A stretch of DNA of 64,000 nucleotides. Source: Halomonas sp. GTDB taxonomy: Bacteria > Pseudomonadota > Gammaproteobacteria > Pseudomonadales > Halomonadaceae. The DNA lies in assembly GCF_029263665.1 (NCBI RefSeq), contig NZ_JAJUFQ010000003.1, positions 124,001-188,000 of the forward strand, given 5' to 3'. The translations under genes and the position numbers were made by a program. Shown here in pieces: positions 1 through 9,583 of this stretch (position 1 is the stretch's first letter; each line of letters opens with the position of its first letter). The notes beneath the pieces were generated by a model. That model did not search any database and was not told the DNA's origin. It saw nothing but the letters and a program-made list of their open reading frames with translations.

Positions 1-555
1 ATCTTTCAGCGCAGCGTGGTGCTGACCGAGACCGATTTCTTCAAGCAACGCCATGACGAGATCCAGCGCTGTCAGCAGGCACTGGAGGCACTCGATCAGG
101 CCCTGACCGAACATCTTGGCGACCAGACTCCGGCCTTTACCCAGTTGACGACAGTCCTTGGTGACTGTACTCGGCTGATCGAACGTGTGCTGGGTGAACG
201 TGGCGTCAGCCTGGGGGGCGAGTCAGGAGAAAGCAATGAGAGCGCGGCATCTGGTGCCGAAGTCACGGTAGAGTACCAGCGGACGGCTCCCGCGACACCG
301 GCCAAGGTAGCGTCAGCCGGCGCAGCCCTGCGTACTGTACCGCAAAGTCGCGAAGAAGCCTTCGAGATGCTCAATGGTGTCGCCCAATTCTTCAAGGGCA
401 GCGAACCTCACAGCCCTGTGCCATATCTGGTCGAGCGAGCCGTTCGCTGGGGTCGCATGCCGCTGGAAGAATGGCTGCGTGACGTGATTCGTGAAGATCA
501 CATCATTGACAGTATCCGTGACACCCTGGGCACGCAGCGGCGGGATGAGGACTAA
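1..555 (+). CDS. tssA: Type VI secretion protein TssA, C-terminal part (5' end outside window)
   Basis: The frame is open from base 1, so the start codon lies left of the window; the first GTG (base 16) is probably internal. About 184 residues are visible. The end holds the family's closing block: an EEAFEMLNGVAQFF segment, then EPHSPVPYLVERAVRWG and MPLEEWLRDVI, which match the C-terminal region of TssA (ImpA/VasJ) proteins. TssA organises baseplate and sheath assembly of the T6SS in the cytoplasm. The stop is 3 bases before the next gene, and a VgrG follows, so the context agrees. A poorly conserved Gly/Ser/Glu-rich linker (roughly residues 67-85 of the visible part) separates the two conserved pieces. 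Family assignment rests on recognised motifs, not on a search. Confidence 0.8.
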   Translation: MFQRSVVLTETDFFKQRHDEIQRCQQALEALDQALTEHLGDQTPAFTQLTTVLGDCTRLIERVLGERGVSLGGESGESNESAASGAEVTVEYQRTAPATPAKVASAGAALRTVPQSREEAFEMLNGVAQFFKGSEPHSPVPYLVERAVRWGRMPLEEWLRDVIREDHIIDSIRDTLGTQRRDED

Positions 556-558
556 GAC

Positions 559-1728
559 ATGTCCGGGGCATCGATCTACGATCTGCTGCACGAGTATGAA
601 GCGCCTGTTGTCGAGGAAGAGGAAGCTGCACCGCAGAACCTCACTTACCAGGCTGACCGACTGTACCTGATCAGTGGCATCGCCCTGACGGCCGCCGGCT
701 CGGTTGCCATGGGAAAGATGCCGGAACAGGCAGTATCGGAGCTGTCACAGGATCTGAAGGACACGAGAGGCCAGCGCCTGCCAGTCTATGGCGTGAAGCA
801 GGCCATGTCGGTGGAAAGCCTTGCAACCCTGGGCGCGGAAGGCAAGGCACAGCGTCTGCATGAGCTGGTTCAGACGCTGATGCATGATGTCATGCTGCTG
901 CTGAGCGATCTACCCAAAGGTAATGGCTGTGACATTGTGCTGAGCGCTCCGCTGCACTCGACAGAAGCGCAACGCCTGATCCTTGAGCACATGCGCAGCG
1001 CCATGATCAAAGGTGGGTTCGAGGCCTGCCTGGGCGATATCCGTCATGTCGCCAGTGGTTGGGATCCGCATGCTGTCCTGGACACGGGAGAAGAAGGCGG
1101 CCAGCCCTATGTGCTGTGGCTTAGTGTCGATTCGCTACTCAATCGGGCGGATGTTGCCGCACTGCACCAGCGCGGCATCCTGAGGTTGCCGGAACAACCG
1201 GCAGGGGTCTGTCCGGGAGAAGCCGCTGTGGCACTGCTGATCCGGCGAATGCCCGAGGAAGAAGACGCTGACCTGGAAGGCTGGCAGCTTGATCGGGCTC
1301 AGGTCATGGAACGTCAACCACGCCCTAAGGGCCGTAACAGCAAAGCCACTGGTAGTAGTGATCTCGACAAGCTGCTCGAATTGATCTGGCCCGAAGACAA
1401 GGTGCCTGAAGGGCCTTCTTGGGTCGTGGTGGATGCACTGAGAACGGCAGACAGCAGTCAGGAAGTATCGAATAGCTTGAGCGAGCGTTGGCCTGGGCTG
1501 CACATCGTCACCGGTGGTATCAGCGTGGCCAATTGGTGTGGCTGGCCGGGAGAAGCTCTGACCGCACTTCAACTGATATTGGCAATGGCCGATCTGCCTG
1601 CCGAAGACAGTGCGCTGGTGCTCAATGTGTGCGAAGACAAGCTCGCCCGCGCCCTGGTGCTGCAAACCTGTGCGCAGACCCCGGAGCCTGAACAAGAGGC
1701 CGCAGGCACTGCTGACAAGGAGAACTGA
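559..1728 (+). CDS. T6SS-cluster protein of unknown function, possibly thiolase/ketosynthase-fold
   Basis: 389 residues, starting 3 bases after tssA and ending 5 bases before vgrG, so it is almost certainly in the same operon. No signal peptide or membrane segment is seen. The first 30 residues contain a Glu run (VVEEEEAA). Around residues 217-231 the segment VCPGEAAVALLIRR resembles the PGEGA block of beta-ketoacyl synthase or thiolase-fold proteins, and two rounds of short hydrophobic strands followed by Gly/Ser turns fit that fold. The Cys-His-His catalytic set of true ketosynthases was not recognised, so an enzymatic role is not supported. It could be a structural or cargo-handling protein particular to this T6SS subtype. 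Genes of similar size beside T6SS clusters are usually annotated as hypothetical. Confidence 0.6.
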   Translation: MSGASIYDLLHEYEAPVVEEEEAAPQNLTYQADRLYLISGIALTAAGSVAMGKMPEQAVSELSQDLKDTRGQRLPVYGVKQAMSVESLATLGAEGKAQRLHELVQTLMHDVMLLLSDLPKGNGCDIVLSAPLHSTEAQRLILEHMRSAMIKGGFEACLGDIRHVASGWDPHAVLDTGEEGGQPYVLWLSVDSLLNRADVAALHQRGILRLPEQPAGVCPGEAAVALLIRRMPEEEDADLEGWQLDRAQVMERQPRPKGRNSKATGSSDLDKLLELIWPEDKVPEGPSWVVVDALRTADSSQEVSNSLSERWPGLHIVTGGISVANWCGWPGEALTALQLILAMADLPAEDSALVLNVCEDKLARALVLQTCAQTPEPEQEAAGTADKEN

Positions 1729-1733
1729 ACAAC

Positions 1734-4376
1734 ATGGCAGAACGCAAGAACGTATCCTCGTCTGGCTTGCTGGACAGCATGCTGGCGTCGTTTGACGTAT
1801 CGCTGTCGCAAGAGCAACGCCTGCTGCAGCTGTCCTTGGCCGGTACCGATCTGATTCCTCACCGGCTGGTGGGTGAAGAGCGTCTGTCGCAGCCTTTCTC
1901 GTATGTCCTGGATTGTGTCTCTCAGCGCGGCGATATCGAGCTCAAGAGTCTGATCGCGCAGCCCGCAGAGCTGAGCGTGCGTCAGGCCGATGGCCATTAT
2001 CGCCGGCTGTCTGGCCTGGTGGAGTCGGCGGCCATCCTGGGTGAAGATGGCGGAGTATTTTATTATCAGGTGACGCTGGTGCCGTGGCTGGCGATGCTGC
2101 AGCTGGGCCTCGACAGCCGTATCTTCCAGGACAAGAACGTTGTCGAGATTCTCGAGGCGATGTTCGAGCCACTGGCCATTGCCCAGGGGCGCTGGCGTTT
2201 CGACTTGCGCCGCGAGTATCCACCGCGCTCGTTCGAGGCTCAGTATCGCGAATCGGACTACCACTTCATCAGTCGCCTGATCGAGCAAGAAGGCATCTGG
2301 TGGTATGCAGAGCATGCCACTGAAGATGATGATTTCAGCGGCCATCGCATCGTGTTCACCGATGATCCGGCGACCTGCTCTGCGGTGGCACCGCAGACCA
2401 TTCGCTTTCATCGCCAGGCGGCCACCGAAACGGAAGATACCATCACCCAATGGAGCGGCAGGCGTCGCCAGCAGCCCAATCGGGTCAGCCTTGGCACCTT
2501 CGATTACAAGCAGCCACGGCTGGAGAAGCGCACTGGGCTGGATACCATTCGTGATCAGGGCAATCTGCCGGATGTCGAGGTCTATGATTACCCCGGCGAA
2601 TACTACTATCGGGACTATACGCGCGGCGAGCGCCTGACGCTCAATCGCCTGGAAGCCCTGGAATCCCAGGCCAAGCGCTTTCAGGGTGCAGGTGGTGCTC
2701 GCCAGCTACAGGCCGGGCAGTGGTTCGAGATTAGCCAGCATGCCCGCCACGAGCAGGGGCACGAGGATGAGCGCCAGTTCCTGGTGCTCGGCGTGACCAT
2801 TCATGCGGAAAATGCCCTGCCGATCTCCACGCACCTGCGTACCTTGCCTGGCAGCCTGCAGCCTCAGTTAGAAAAGGCCCGCAAGGCCCACGGGCTCGAA
2901 GATGACAGCCTGTATCGCGATGACTACCAGCAGGCCGGCACCGGCCATTATCTGGTCGATTTCGAGGCTCAGCGTCTCAGCCAGCCGTACCGCTCGCCGC
3001 TGGTGCATCTACCGACACGGGTGGATGGCCCCCAGACGGCCATCGTCGTCGGCCCGGAGGACGAGGAGATTCACACCGATCACCTCAACCGCGTAAAGGT
3101 GCAGTTCCATTGGGACCGCCAGGGCCAGCGCAACGCCTATTCCAGTTGCTGGCTGCGCGCTTCATCGCCCAATGCCGGGGACGGTTGGGGCGGCGTGTTC
3201 GTACCGCGTATCGGCCAGGAGGTGATCGTTGAATTCCTGGAAGGCGACCCGGCAAGGCCCATCATCACTGGCCGGGTGTACAACGGCGACCAGACGCCCG
3301 AGTGGCACAGCAACGGCATTCTGTCTGGGTTCAAGACCAAGACCTATCGCGGCGGCAAGTTCAATGAGCTGGTATTCGATGATGCTACCGACCAGGAGCG
3401 GGTGCGGCTCAACTCCGAGTACGACAAGAGCCAGCTCAACCTCGGCTACCTGATTCACCAGAACGGCAATACTCGTGGTGCCTTCCGCGGCACCGGCTTC
3501 GAGCTGCGTTCCGATGCCTACGGAGCCATTCGCGCCAATCAGGGTCTGTTGTTGACCAGTTGGGGCCAGCCCGGCGCCGCGGGTGAACAGCTCGACCTGA
3601 AGCCTGCCACCGAGCAGTTGCAGGGGGCCTATCGCCTGGCCGATGCACTGAGCGGCAGTGCCACCGAGCACAATGCCGAGGCCCTCGATGCACGCAGCAA
3701 CCTCAAGCAGGCCGGTGACGACACCCAAGGCACATACGGAAGCGCAGAGACGGGGAGTGGCAGTGGCGCTACCACATCGGATCAGTCCAGCGCCCAGGGC
3801 GCCAGTCAGGCTGGGAGGGGTGAAGCCACTCGGCTCAATGCCCCTTGGCTGTACCTGAGCTCGCCCGCAGGAATTGCCGCCAGCACCCCGGCATCGACCC
3901 ACCTGGCCCAGGGCCAGTCATTGAGCGTGACCAGTGGCGAGGACATCAACCTGGCCGCAGGCAAGAGCCTGATTGCCGCCATCAGCGAAAAGCTGTCCCT
4001 GTTCGTACAGAATGCCGGCATCAAGCTGTTCGCCGCCCGGGGCAAGGTCGATATTCAAGCCCAGAGTGATGAACTGGCCATGACCGCCGAGAAGGATGTC
4101 ATCGTCACCTCCACCGAAGGCAAGGTACGCATCGATGCGGCCAATGAAGTCCTGCTCACCAGCGGCGGCGGCTATATCCGCATCAAGGATGGTGATATCC
4201 AGATTCACTGCCCGGGCAAAGTCGACGTCAAGGGCGCACAGCACAGCTTTGCCGGGCCTGCGAGCATGCAAGGCGACATGCCTGAGTTGCCGGAGTTTGA
4301 TGGCGAACTGTGTCCCTTCAAGAAACAGGATGCTGCGAAGAGAGGGGCGGGCATCGTGGAAGGTTCAATGGAATGA
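1734..4376 (+). CDS. vgrG: Type VI secretion spike protein VgrG (TssI)
   Basis: 880 residues. The N-terminal two thirds match the fused gp27/gp5-like core: LSLAGTDLIPHRLVGEERLS near residue 30, then the OB-fold signature RVKVQFHWDRQGQ (about residue 453) and GWGGVFVPRIGQEVIVEFLE (about 483-502), followed by DPARPIITGRVYN. From about residue 690 a repetitive beta-helical DUF2345-type extension follows, ending with GDMPELPEFDGELCPFKK. No extra enzymatic domain is fused, so this VgrG probably carries a separate cargo through the downstream adaptor and effector. As a trimer it forms the puncturing tip that is ejected with the Hcp tube. Residues about 640-700 form a low-complexity Ser/Gly/Ala/Gln linker. 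Its stop overlaps the next start (ATGATG around the TGA), which suggests coupled translation. Confidence 0.95.
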   Translation: MAERKNVSSSGLLDSMLASFDVSLSQEQRLLQLSLAGTDLIPHRLVGEERLSQPFSYVLDCVSQRGDIELKSLIAQPAELSVRQADGHYRRLSGLVESAAILGEDGGVFYYQVTLVPWLAMLQLGLDSRIFQDKNVVEILEAMFEPLAIAQGRWRFDLRREYPPRSFEAQYRESDYHFISRLIEQEGIWWYAEHATEDDDFSGHRIVFTDDPATCSAVAPQTIRFHRQAATETEDTITQWSGRRRQQPNRVSLGTFDYKQPRLEKRTGLDTIRDQGNLPDVEVYDYPGEYYYRDYTRGERLTLNRLEALESQAKRFQGAGGARQLQAGQWFEISQHARHEQGHEDERQFLVLGVTIHAENALPISTHLRTLPGSLQPQLEKARKAHGLEDDSLYRDDYQQAGTGHYLVDFEAQRLSQPYRSPLVHLPTRVDGPQTAIVVGPEDEEIHTDHLNRVKVQFHWDRQGQRNAYSSCWLRASSPNAGDGWGGVFVPRIGQEVIVEFLEGDPARPIITGRVYNGDQTPEWHSNGILSGFKTKTYRGGKFNELVFDDATDQERVRLNSEYDKSQLNLGYLIHQNGNTRGAFRGTGFELRSDAYGAIRANQGLLLTSWGQPGAAGEQLDLKPATEQLQGAYRLADALSGSATEHNAEALDARSNLKQAGDDTQGTYGSAETGSGSGATTSDQSSAQGASQAGRGEATRLNAPWLYLSSPAGIAASTPASTHLAQGQSLSVTSGEDINLAAGKSLIAAISEKLSLFVQNAGIKLFAARGKVDIQAQSDELAMTAEKDVIVTSTEGKVRIDAANEVLLTSGGGYIRIKDGDIQIHCPGKVDVKGAQHSFAGPASMQGDMPELPEFDGELCPFKKQDAAKRGAGIVEGSME

Positions 4377-5269
4377 TGGCGGAGTTGAACGTAGAGGCCT
4401 CAACAGAGGTACTGATGACGACATTGGCCCGGTTTCCTGAACCGGGCAGGCTCTACCGTTTGGTCGATCCTTCCGATGCACCTGCGCGGGTGCTGTCACC
4501 CGAAGCCCTGGAAGAGTGCGGTTTGCTACGCAACCCTTTCTTTGCCGAGCCCCAGCAGCACCAGCTCTACCTGCAGCCGGTGACCACCCATGCCGATGAA
4601 CTTCATCGCATGGTGGCCGAGGAGCATGCGGCATTACCTGGCAGCCGTGTAGAGCCCGTGGCTTTCTGTGGTTGGCTCTACTCCAGCGAACCCTTGTTTC
4701 GTGTAGTGGCCTATCTGGAAAGGCAGTTCAGAGTGATCAGCCCGGCAGGCCGCAACTGCCTGCTCAGATTCCAGGATCCCAGAGTACTGGAGCGTCTCGA
4801 AGACATTCTGGATGCCGAGCAACTGTCGCGTCTGCTGTGGCCCATTGATAGCTGGTGCTATTTCGATCATCTCGGAAAGCTGCGGGAACTCTTGCCGCAC
4901 AGAGAAAAGCGCAGGGCAGGCAAACTGCAATTGACGGAAAAACAGTGGCAGGCCATCAAGCGTATCGAGAGAGTCAACAAGGTGCTCGATAACTGGAACT
5001 CGCTGAAACCCGCACCTCCCCATGCGGCCTCTCCCGCAGATGTCGACAGGATGCTGGAGTACGCCGAACAAGCTGGCATCAACACGGGAGCGGACACGAA
5101 TCTCTTTGCCATGCAGGGGCTTTTCTATGGCGCAGGCTTTCATCGTCATCCGATCATCCAAGCCATGTTGCGCAAAGTGGCAAGGGGAGAAAGCTACAGA
5201 ATGCAGGCGAGACAACTCACACAGAATGACTGGGATGTCATAACCCGGGATGTGAAGGGAGCAGATTGA
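4373..5269 (+). CDS. DUF4123-domain T6SS adaptor/chaperone
   Basis: 298 residues from the ATGATG at 4373/4376, which overlaps the vgrG stop. A longer open frame reaches 4310, but that start lies inside vgrG and lacks a better ribosome site. The N-terminal half carries the DUF4123 pattern: LYRLVDPSDAP, a W-x-S-x-EP segment (GWLYSSEPLF) and the hallmark LLRFQDPRVL. DUF4123 proteins load effectors onto VgrG. The position between vgrG and a large toxin gene is the usual one. The C-terminal 100 residues contain KLQLTEKQWQAIKRIERVN and an acidic-basic helix-rich end, probably the cargo-contacting part. The stop overlaps the effector start by one base (TGATG). Recognition of its neighbour as cargo is an inference from gene order. 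Confidence 0.88.
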   Translation: MMAELNVEASTEVLMTTLARFPEPGRLYRLVDPSDAPARVLSPEALEECGLLRNPFFAEPQQHQLYLQPVTTHADELHRMVAEEHAALPGSRVEPVAFCGWLYSSEPLFRVVAYLERQFRVISPAGRNCLLRFQDPRVLERLEDILDAEQLSRLLWPIDSWCYFDHLGKLRELLPHREKRRAGKLQLTEKQWQAIKRIERVNKVLDNWNSLKPAPPHAASPADVDRMLEYAEQAGINTGADTNLFAMQGLFYGAGFHRHPIIQAMLRKVARGESYRMQARQLTQNDWDVITRDVKGAD

Positions 5270-8200
5270 TGGCGAAGGAATTTGATCCAGCCGGACTGGA
5301 TGCCGCAGCGTCAGCGGGGGAGTCTGCTGTGCTGGAGGATGGAAGGTGTCCGACATGTGAACGCAAGGGGCTGCCGATTCTTCCCGTGCGGCTGGCCGTC
5401 TGCCAACGCACTTCCCTGAACAGTGGCATTCCTGAACTAGCGGCGGAACGGGTGGCAGCGTTTACCGACATTACCCTCGACAAGTCGCTGGAAAATGGTG
5501 AAGAGCGCACGCGAACGCTGTCCGATGAGGTCAAGGAAGAGATTACAGAAGCGCAGGGCGGCAAGGCCAATAAGTATATCCTGCGCCAGTTGCGACCGGG
5601 ATATCTGTATTTTTACGACCCGTCGAATCCTGAGGGCTATCACTGGACCTCCTATGTGATCAATGAAGATGGCATGTACCGTTTCTTCTCGGTGCGTGAC
5701 AACCCGCCATCGGTCAGCGATGCCGCCTTTGATTGCCGGGAAAAGGGGGAGGAGGAACAGAAGACCAAGGCGCTGAATGCCTGTGTCGTCACCCTGACCC
5801 ACGTAGAAGCCATGCAGGATCTTTTCTACGCCTTCACCGAACACCCCTGGTCGAGAGAACACCGGAAAATGATCGAGGGCGATGCCGAGTGGCGTGAAGC
5901 CCACATGCAGAAGATCAACATTCCGGCATGGATTGCCGGGCAATCCCAGTCTTATGGCTTTGGCTTGGATGAACTGGATCAGGTCGCTGAGTTCAGTGAT
6001 GGCGCTGCCGGCATGGAAGAGCATTTCTGGCCCAAGAGCGATCGCCAGCTGTTCACGCGCGAAGAGCTGCAGGAGGTCATGACGACACGCCTGTCTGCCG
6101 CTCCACAAGGCATGAAGGACAAAGGTCTGATTCTTGGGGTCAAGGATGAACTAGGCGTCATCGAGGAACTGAATGCCTACCGGCATAATGCCTTGGGTAT
6201 GGTGGATGAATTCCTGAAACAGGGCGACGGTGATAATCGCAGGAAGCTGGTTGCCATGCAGGCCATCGATGCCTTCAAGGAAAACTTCAAGCGTGCTCAT
6301 GTAGAGAGAGCCAACCAGCAGTATGAGCAAGGTATCGAGTCTCTTGAGGAGGAGAGGCGCCCGAGTGATGAAGCTATGGCCCGTTTGAATACCCAGATCG
6401 AAGAAGCAAGAGCGTCGGGTAATGAGCGTGAATTGAGGCAGCTGGAGCTTCTGAACTCTCGTATGGAGCAGGTCAGGGAGTCAGTTTATGGCTCACAGGA
6501 AGATCGCCTGGAGCTGTTAAGGCATCATCGACTCAATAGCGCTGAAAACCTGGCGGACAGCCATGATCAGCAGTTGCTGGAATATTATGATGCTGCTGCG
6601 CTGGAAGACTTCAGAGAAGATTACTACAAGGAATTGGTGAAGAGCGAAGCGCTGATAGAAGTCCTCGATGCGGATTACGCCTTCTGGCTGCGTGATCATG
6701 TCAGACCCTTGATGGACCGTTACAGCAAAACCGACTACGAGACTGGCCTACGCCTGAGTAGCCTTCTTTCCAACGGTCTGCGCGGTGGCATTCTTGCACC
6801 GGCAAGTGCTTCCGTTTGGATGCTGTGGGCCAGAGAATTGGATGGCGAAGACTCTCTGTTGAGACGAATGCTGTTTCTCAATATGCAGGACATGGCCAGC
6901 CAATCGCTTAGCGACCGGCAGTCGCTTGGTGATGGTGACTTTTTCGGTCGAGAAGCGTTACTTGGCTGGGCGGCGCGTTTTGCTGAAAAAGATGAGGCAC
7001 TACCTGCTGCGCAGCGGGAAGAACGGGCGAACAATTATCAGACCACTATGCCGTTGCTGGTATCGGTAGCCGGCAACTCCCTTTCCGCATTGGCGATCAA
7101 TGAATGCCATCATACTTGTGCCGCAGGTGGAAACAGTGCTCTGAAGTCCTTCCTGCGCTATACCCAACTGATCTATGTCGGCGATCCTGATGTACAGCAA
7201 GGCAACAAGAGCTTGCCGTTGATGCAGCAGGTGACCTTGACCAAAGGGGAATATCACGCCTGGTTGACCTACATCTCAGAGCATGTGACCAAGGCCAGCG
7301 GCAAGCGCTTGCATGTTGATGATGCTCTGCCGTTCATCGAAGGTACCGGCGGCAACTTTGCGGTCAATTCGGAAGGCAATGACGCCATGATCAGCGTTTC
7401 CTTGCCAGTATTCGACGAACAAGGCAACGCTCTCGATATCTTCGATACCAAGGATGTCGGCAAGCGGAGCGATGATCTGTGGCAGAACGCCCGCGACGTG
7501 ACCGCAAAGATCGTGGGCGAAAAGTCGATGAACAAGACTATTGCCGCAGGCCTGGTGACGTGGAATGCCGTTGGCACTGTCTGGGATGAACTGACGGGAG
7601 AGGCGGACGCCGATATGCTCAAGCTCTCGGGGGCTATCGTGAACCTGGGAACATCGAGCATGCAGCTCATCGAGGAATACGCCGTCATCAGGACTGCTGC
7701 CGTAGGCCCAGGCGGGAGTGCAGCCGCGAACTGGGTAGGCAGCGGCGCCTGGGCACTGGCAAAGCCGGTACTGAGTGTAGCGGCCGGTGTGCTCTCTATC
7801 GTCGATGGCTTCAAGAAGCTGAGCGAGGCGGCTCATGGCAAGCGGTTGGGCATACCGGATAGCTTGATCTCAAGACGAGAAATTGTCGGGGGCGCGACCA
7901 TCGCAGGTGGGGTTCTCGGGTTGATAGGGCTCGCCGTGCCTGCCTTGGGAATACCAGCCGTTGGTATCATTATTGGCATTGTGATGCTGGTGATAGCGTT
8001 TGCCTTTGTCGAGCTTGTAGCGCCTTCCGTGGGCATGTGGATCAACCGTAGTATCCTGGGGTATCACAGAGGCCAGGTGGAAGAGTTCAAGAATGCCGAT
8101 GAGGAACGCGCTTCTCTGGATATGGTCTTTAGGGGAGTGACCGTTGAACTGACCTGGGAGAATGCCCTGAACGCCGGACCTGCCGTGATGCCACATATGA

Positions 8201-8619
8201 TGCCAGCGGAGCAGCAGCCAGCCCGCGTAAGTGGCTACCCGGCAATTGCCAGCCAGAACGAGCCAGAGTACACCGCGAAGCGGATTGCGTTGAAGGTGAC
8301 AGTGCCGAAGCTGGAAGAGGTTTATTTGTCTATGACAATGGTGGCGAAGAAAGAAGAATGGCTGTCTGACAAGGAGTTATATAAGTATGAATTTGGTAAA
8401 AATGGTGACACTGAAAATCTGAAGAGATTGAGATCGGGAGATGATGCCACTCATCATGATTTCCCCGCTGTCGGTGTTAAAGACAATGCCTATGAGATAG
8501 AGGTAGTGCGCTCCTACTTAAGTTCTGAGATAGGTGATGCAGTGAATTTGGCATTAGTTTTTCAAGGAGGAGCGAATAATGGTGATAGGAAACAGGCAGT
8601 TTTTGAAATGTATTTATGA
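5269..8619 (+). CDS. VasX-like T6SS membrane-disrupting effector
   Basis: 1116 residues from the ATG at 5269 (a TTG one codon earlier is less likely). The N-terminal region carries the VasX_N-type signature: Cys27-x2-Cys30 in RCPTCERKGLPILPVRLAVC, then YILRQLRPGYLYFYDP near residue 103. The middle (about 340-480) is charged and coiled-coil-like. Near the C-terminus are hydrophobic stretches at about 822-848 and a long Gly/Ile/Val-rich segment at about 872-925, which fit a colicin-like pore-forming region. VasX from Vibrio cholerae is a T6SS effector that permeabilises target membranes, and the same activity is inferred here. The last 90-100 codons become AT-rich and pass directly into the overlapping Sel1 gene. 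The exact C-terminal activity is unproven. Confidence 0.8.
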   Translation: MAKEFDPAGLDAAASAGESAVLEDGRCPTCERKGLPILPVRLAVCQRTSLNSGIPELAAERVAAFTDITLDKSLENGEERTRTLSDEVKEEITEAQGGKANKYILRQLRPGYLYFYDPSNPEGYHWTSYVINEDGMYRFFSVRDNPPSVSDAAFDCREKGEEEQKTKALNACVVTLTHVEAMQDLFYAFTEHPWSREHRKMIEGDAEWREAHMQKINIPAWIAGQSQSYGFGLDELDQVAEFSDGAAGMEEHFWPKSDRQLFTREELQEVMTTRLSAAPQGMKDKGLILGVKDELGVIEELNAYRHNALGMVDEFLKQGDGDNRRKLVAMQAIDAFKENFKRAHVERANQQYEQGIESLEEERRPSDEAMARLNTQIEEARASGNERELRQLELLNSRMEQVRESVYGSQEDRLELLRHHRLNSAENLADSHDQQLLEYYDAAALEDFREDYYKELVKSEALIEVLDADYAFWLRDHVRPLMDRYSKTDYETGLRLSSLLSNGLRGGILAPASASVWMLWARELDGEDSLLRRMLFLNMQDMASQSLSDRQSLGDGDFFGREALLGWAARFAEKDEALPAAQREERANNYQTTMPLLVSVAGNSLSALAINECHHTCAAGGNSALKSFLRYTQLIYVGDPDVQQGNKSLPLMQQVTLTKGEYHAWLTYISEHVTKASGKRLHVDDALPFIEGTGGNFAVNSEGNDAMISVSLPVFDEQGNALDIFDTKDVGKRSDDLWQNARDVTAKIVGEKSMNKTIAAGLVTWNAVGTVWDELTGEADADMLKLSGAIVNLGTSSMQLIEEYAVIRTAAVGPGGSAAANWVGSGAWALAKPVLSVAAGVLSIVDGFKKLSEAAHGKRLGIPDSLISRREIVGGATIAGGVLGLIGLAVPALGIPAVGIIIGIVMLVIAFAFVELVAPSVGMWINRSILGYHRGQVEEFKNADEERASLDMVFRGVTVELTWENALNAGPAVMPHMMPAEQQPARVSGYPAIASQNEPEYTAKRIALKVTVPKLEEVYLSMTMVAKKEEWLSDKELYKYEFGKNGDTENLKRLRSGDDATHHDFPAVGVKDNAYEIEVVRSYLSSEIGDAVNLALVFQGGANNGDRKQAVFEMYL

Positions 8620-9505
8620 GCCGGTGTTGGCTTTATTATTGGTTTTTGTGCTCTATGTTCCGTCTTCATTGGCAGGCGTTATATATGAGAACCCTGTTGA
8701 AAATGAGCTTGGAAGAGAACTGCTAAACACCACCTTCGATGAATTATTGGAAGAAGCTGAAAAAGATATAGATGATGAGTGTGTAATAAAATCTCAGTAC
8801 TTACTTGGTGTCGTGTATCTCAATGGGGATGATGATTGGGGGGTTGATCGTAACCCTCGTAAAGCAGGAGAGTATTTGATTAAATCTTGGGAGAATGGGG
8901 GGGTAGATTCAGGTTATCTTCTTGCTAAAATGTATTATCAAGGAATTGGGTTTGATAAAGACAATGATGAAGCATTAAGATATTTATCTGATTCAGCGGA
9001 AATGGGGTTTCTGCGCTCTCAAAGAGACTTGGGTAGGGCGTATCTCGGATACTATGATGATTGGAAAGGCTTGGTGCAACAGAATACCGAGAAAGCTATT
9101 TTATGGTTAGAAAAGGCAGCTAGTGCAGGAGACTTAAAGTCTGCAAGAGAGCTCGCGCAAGTATATTATTCTGGTGATTTGCTCCCTCAGAATAATGAGA
9201 CTGCCTTTGACTGGTTGAAGAAGTCTTCCGAATCAAAATATGGCGTGGATCCATTGGCATTCGATTCTTTGGCGATGTTTTATGAAAAAGGCATCGGGAC
9301 AGAAAAAGATCTCGTCCAAGCATATAAATACTATGATCTTACTAGTCCTGCCGGTGATGATGATAAAGCAAGAGTCGCTAAAGAAATGACACAGGAACAG
9401 ATTGACGAGGCGGTCCGACAGTCGCGAGCATGGCAGGAAGAGCATAATACATTTGTGCCTAGTTATGACGGCCTCGAGTACCAAGAAGATGGTAGCTTCC
9501 GGTGA
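8579..9505 (+). CDS. Exported Sel1-repeat protein, probable effector immunity protein
   Basis: 308 residues. The ATG at 8579 follows a strong AAGGAGG-like site and lies 41 bases inside the effector's 3' end in another frame, so the two are translationally linked. Residues 1-33 look like a signal peptide (long hydrophobic run, SSLAG cleavage region), placing the protein in the periplasm or envelope. About five degenerate Sel1/TPR-like repeats follow (for example LAKMYYQGIG, EALRYLSDSAEMG, KAILWLEKAASAGD, LAMFYEKGIGTEKD). The C-terminus has a distinctive HNTFVPSYDGLE motif shared with the next gene. Sel1-repeat proteins often accompany T6SS effectors. The immunity role is inferred from overlap, export and position. 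The gene is clearly AT-richer than the core (26 G/C of 60 by hand at 8641-8700), suggesting transfer. Confidence 0.75.
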   Translation: MVIGNRQFLKCIYEPVLALLLVFVLYVPSSLAGVIYENPVENELGRELLNTTFDELLEEAEKDIDDECVIKSQYLLGVVYLNGDDDWGVDRNPRKAGEYLIKSWENGGVDSGYLLAKMYYQGIGFDKDNDEALRYLSDSAEMGFLRSQRDLGRAYLGYYDDWKGLVQQNTEKAILWLEKAASAGDLKSARELAQVYYSGDLLPQNNETAFDWLKKSSESKYGVDPLAFDSLAMFYEKGIGTEKDLVQAYKYYDLTSPAGDDDKARVAKEMTQEQIDEAVRQSRAWQEEHNTFVPSYDGLEYQEDGSFR

Positions 9506-9535
9506 CACTCGCCCCAAAGTTTGGTCTGAATAAGA

Positions 9536-9571
9536 AGCCTTATGCACTCAGTGTGCATAAGGCTGATTTTT
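9536..9571 (+). terminator. Rho-independent terminator after first Sel1 gene
   Basis: A 12-bp stem (AGCCTTATGCAC at 9536-9547 pairing with GTGCATAAGGCT at 9553-9564) has a 5-base loop and is followed by a T-run at 9567-9571. The same hairpin recurs after the second Sel1 gene at 10517. Confidence 0.85.
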
Positions 9572-9583
9572 ATTATGTAATAT

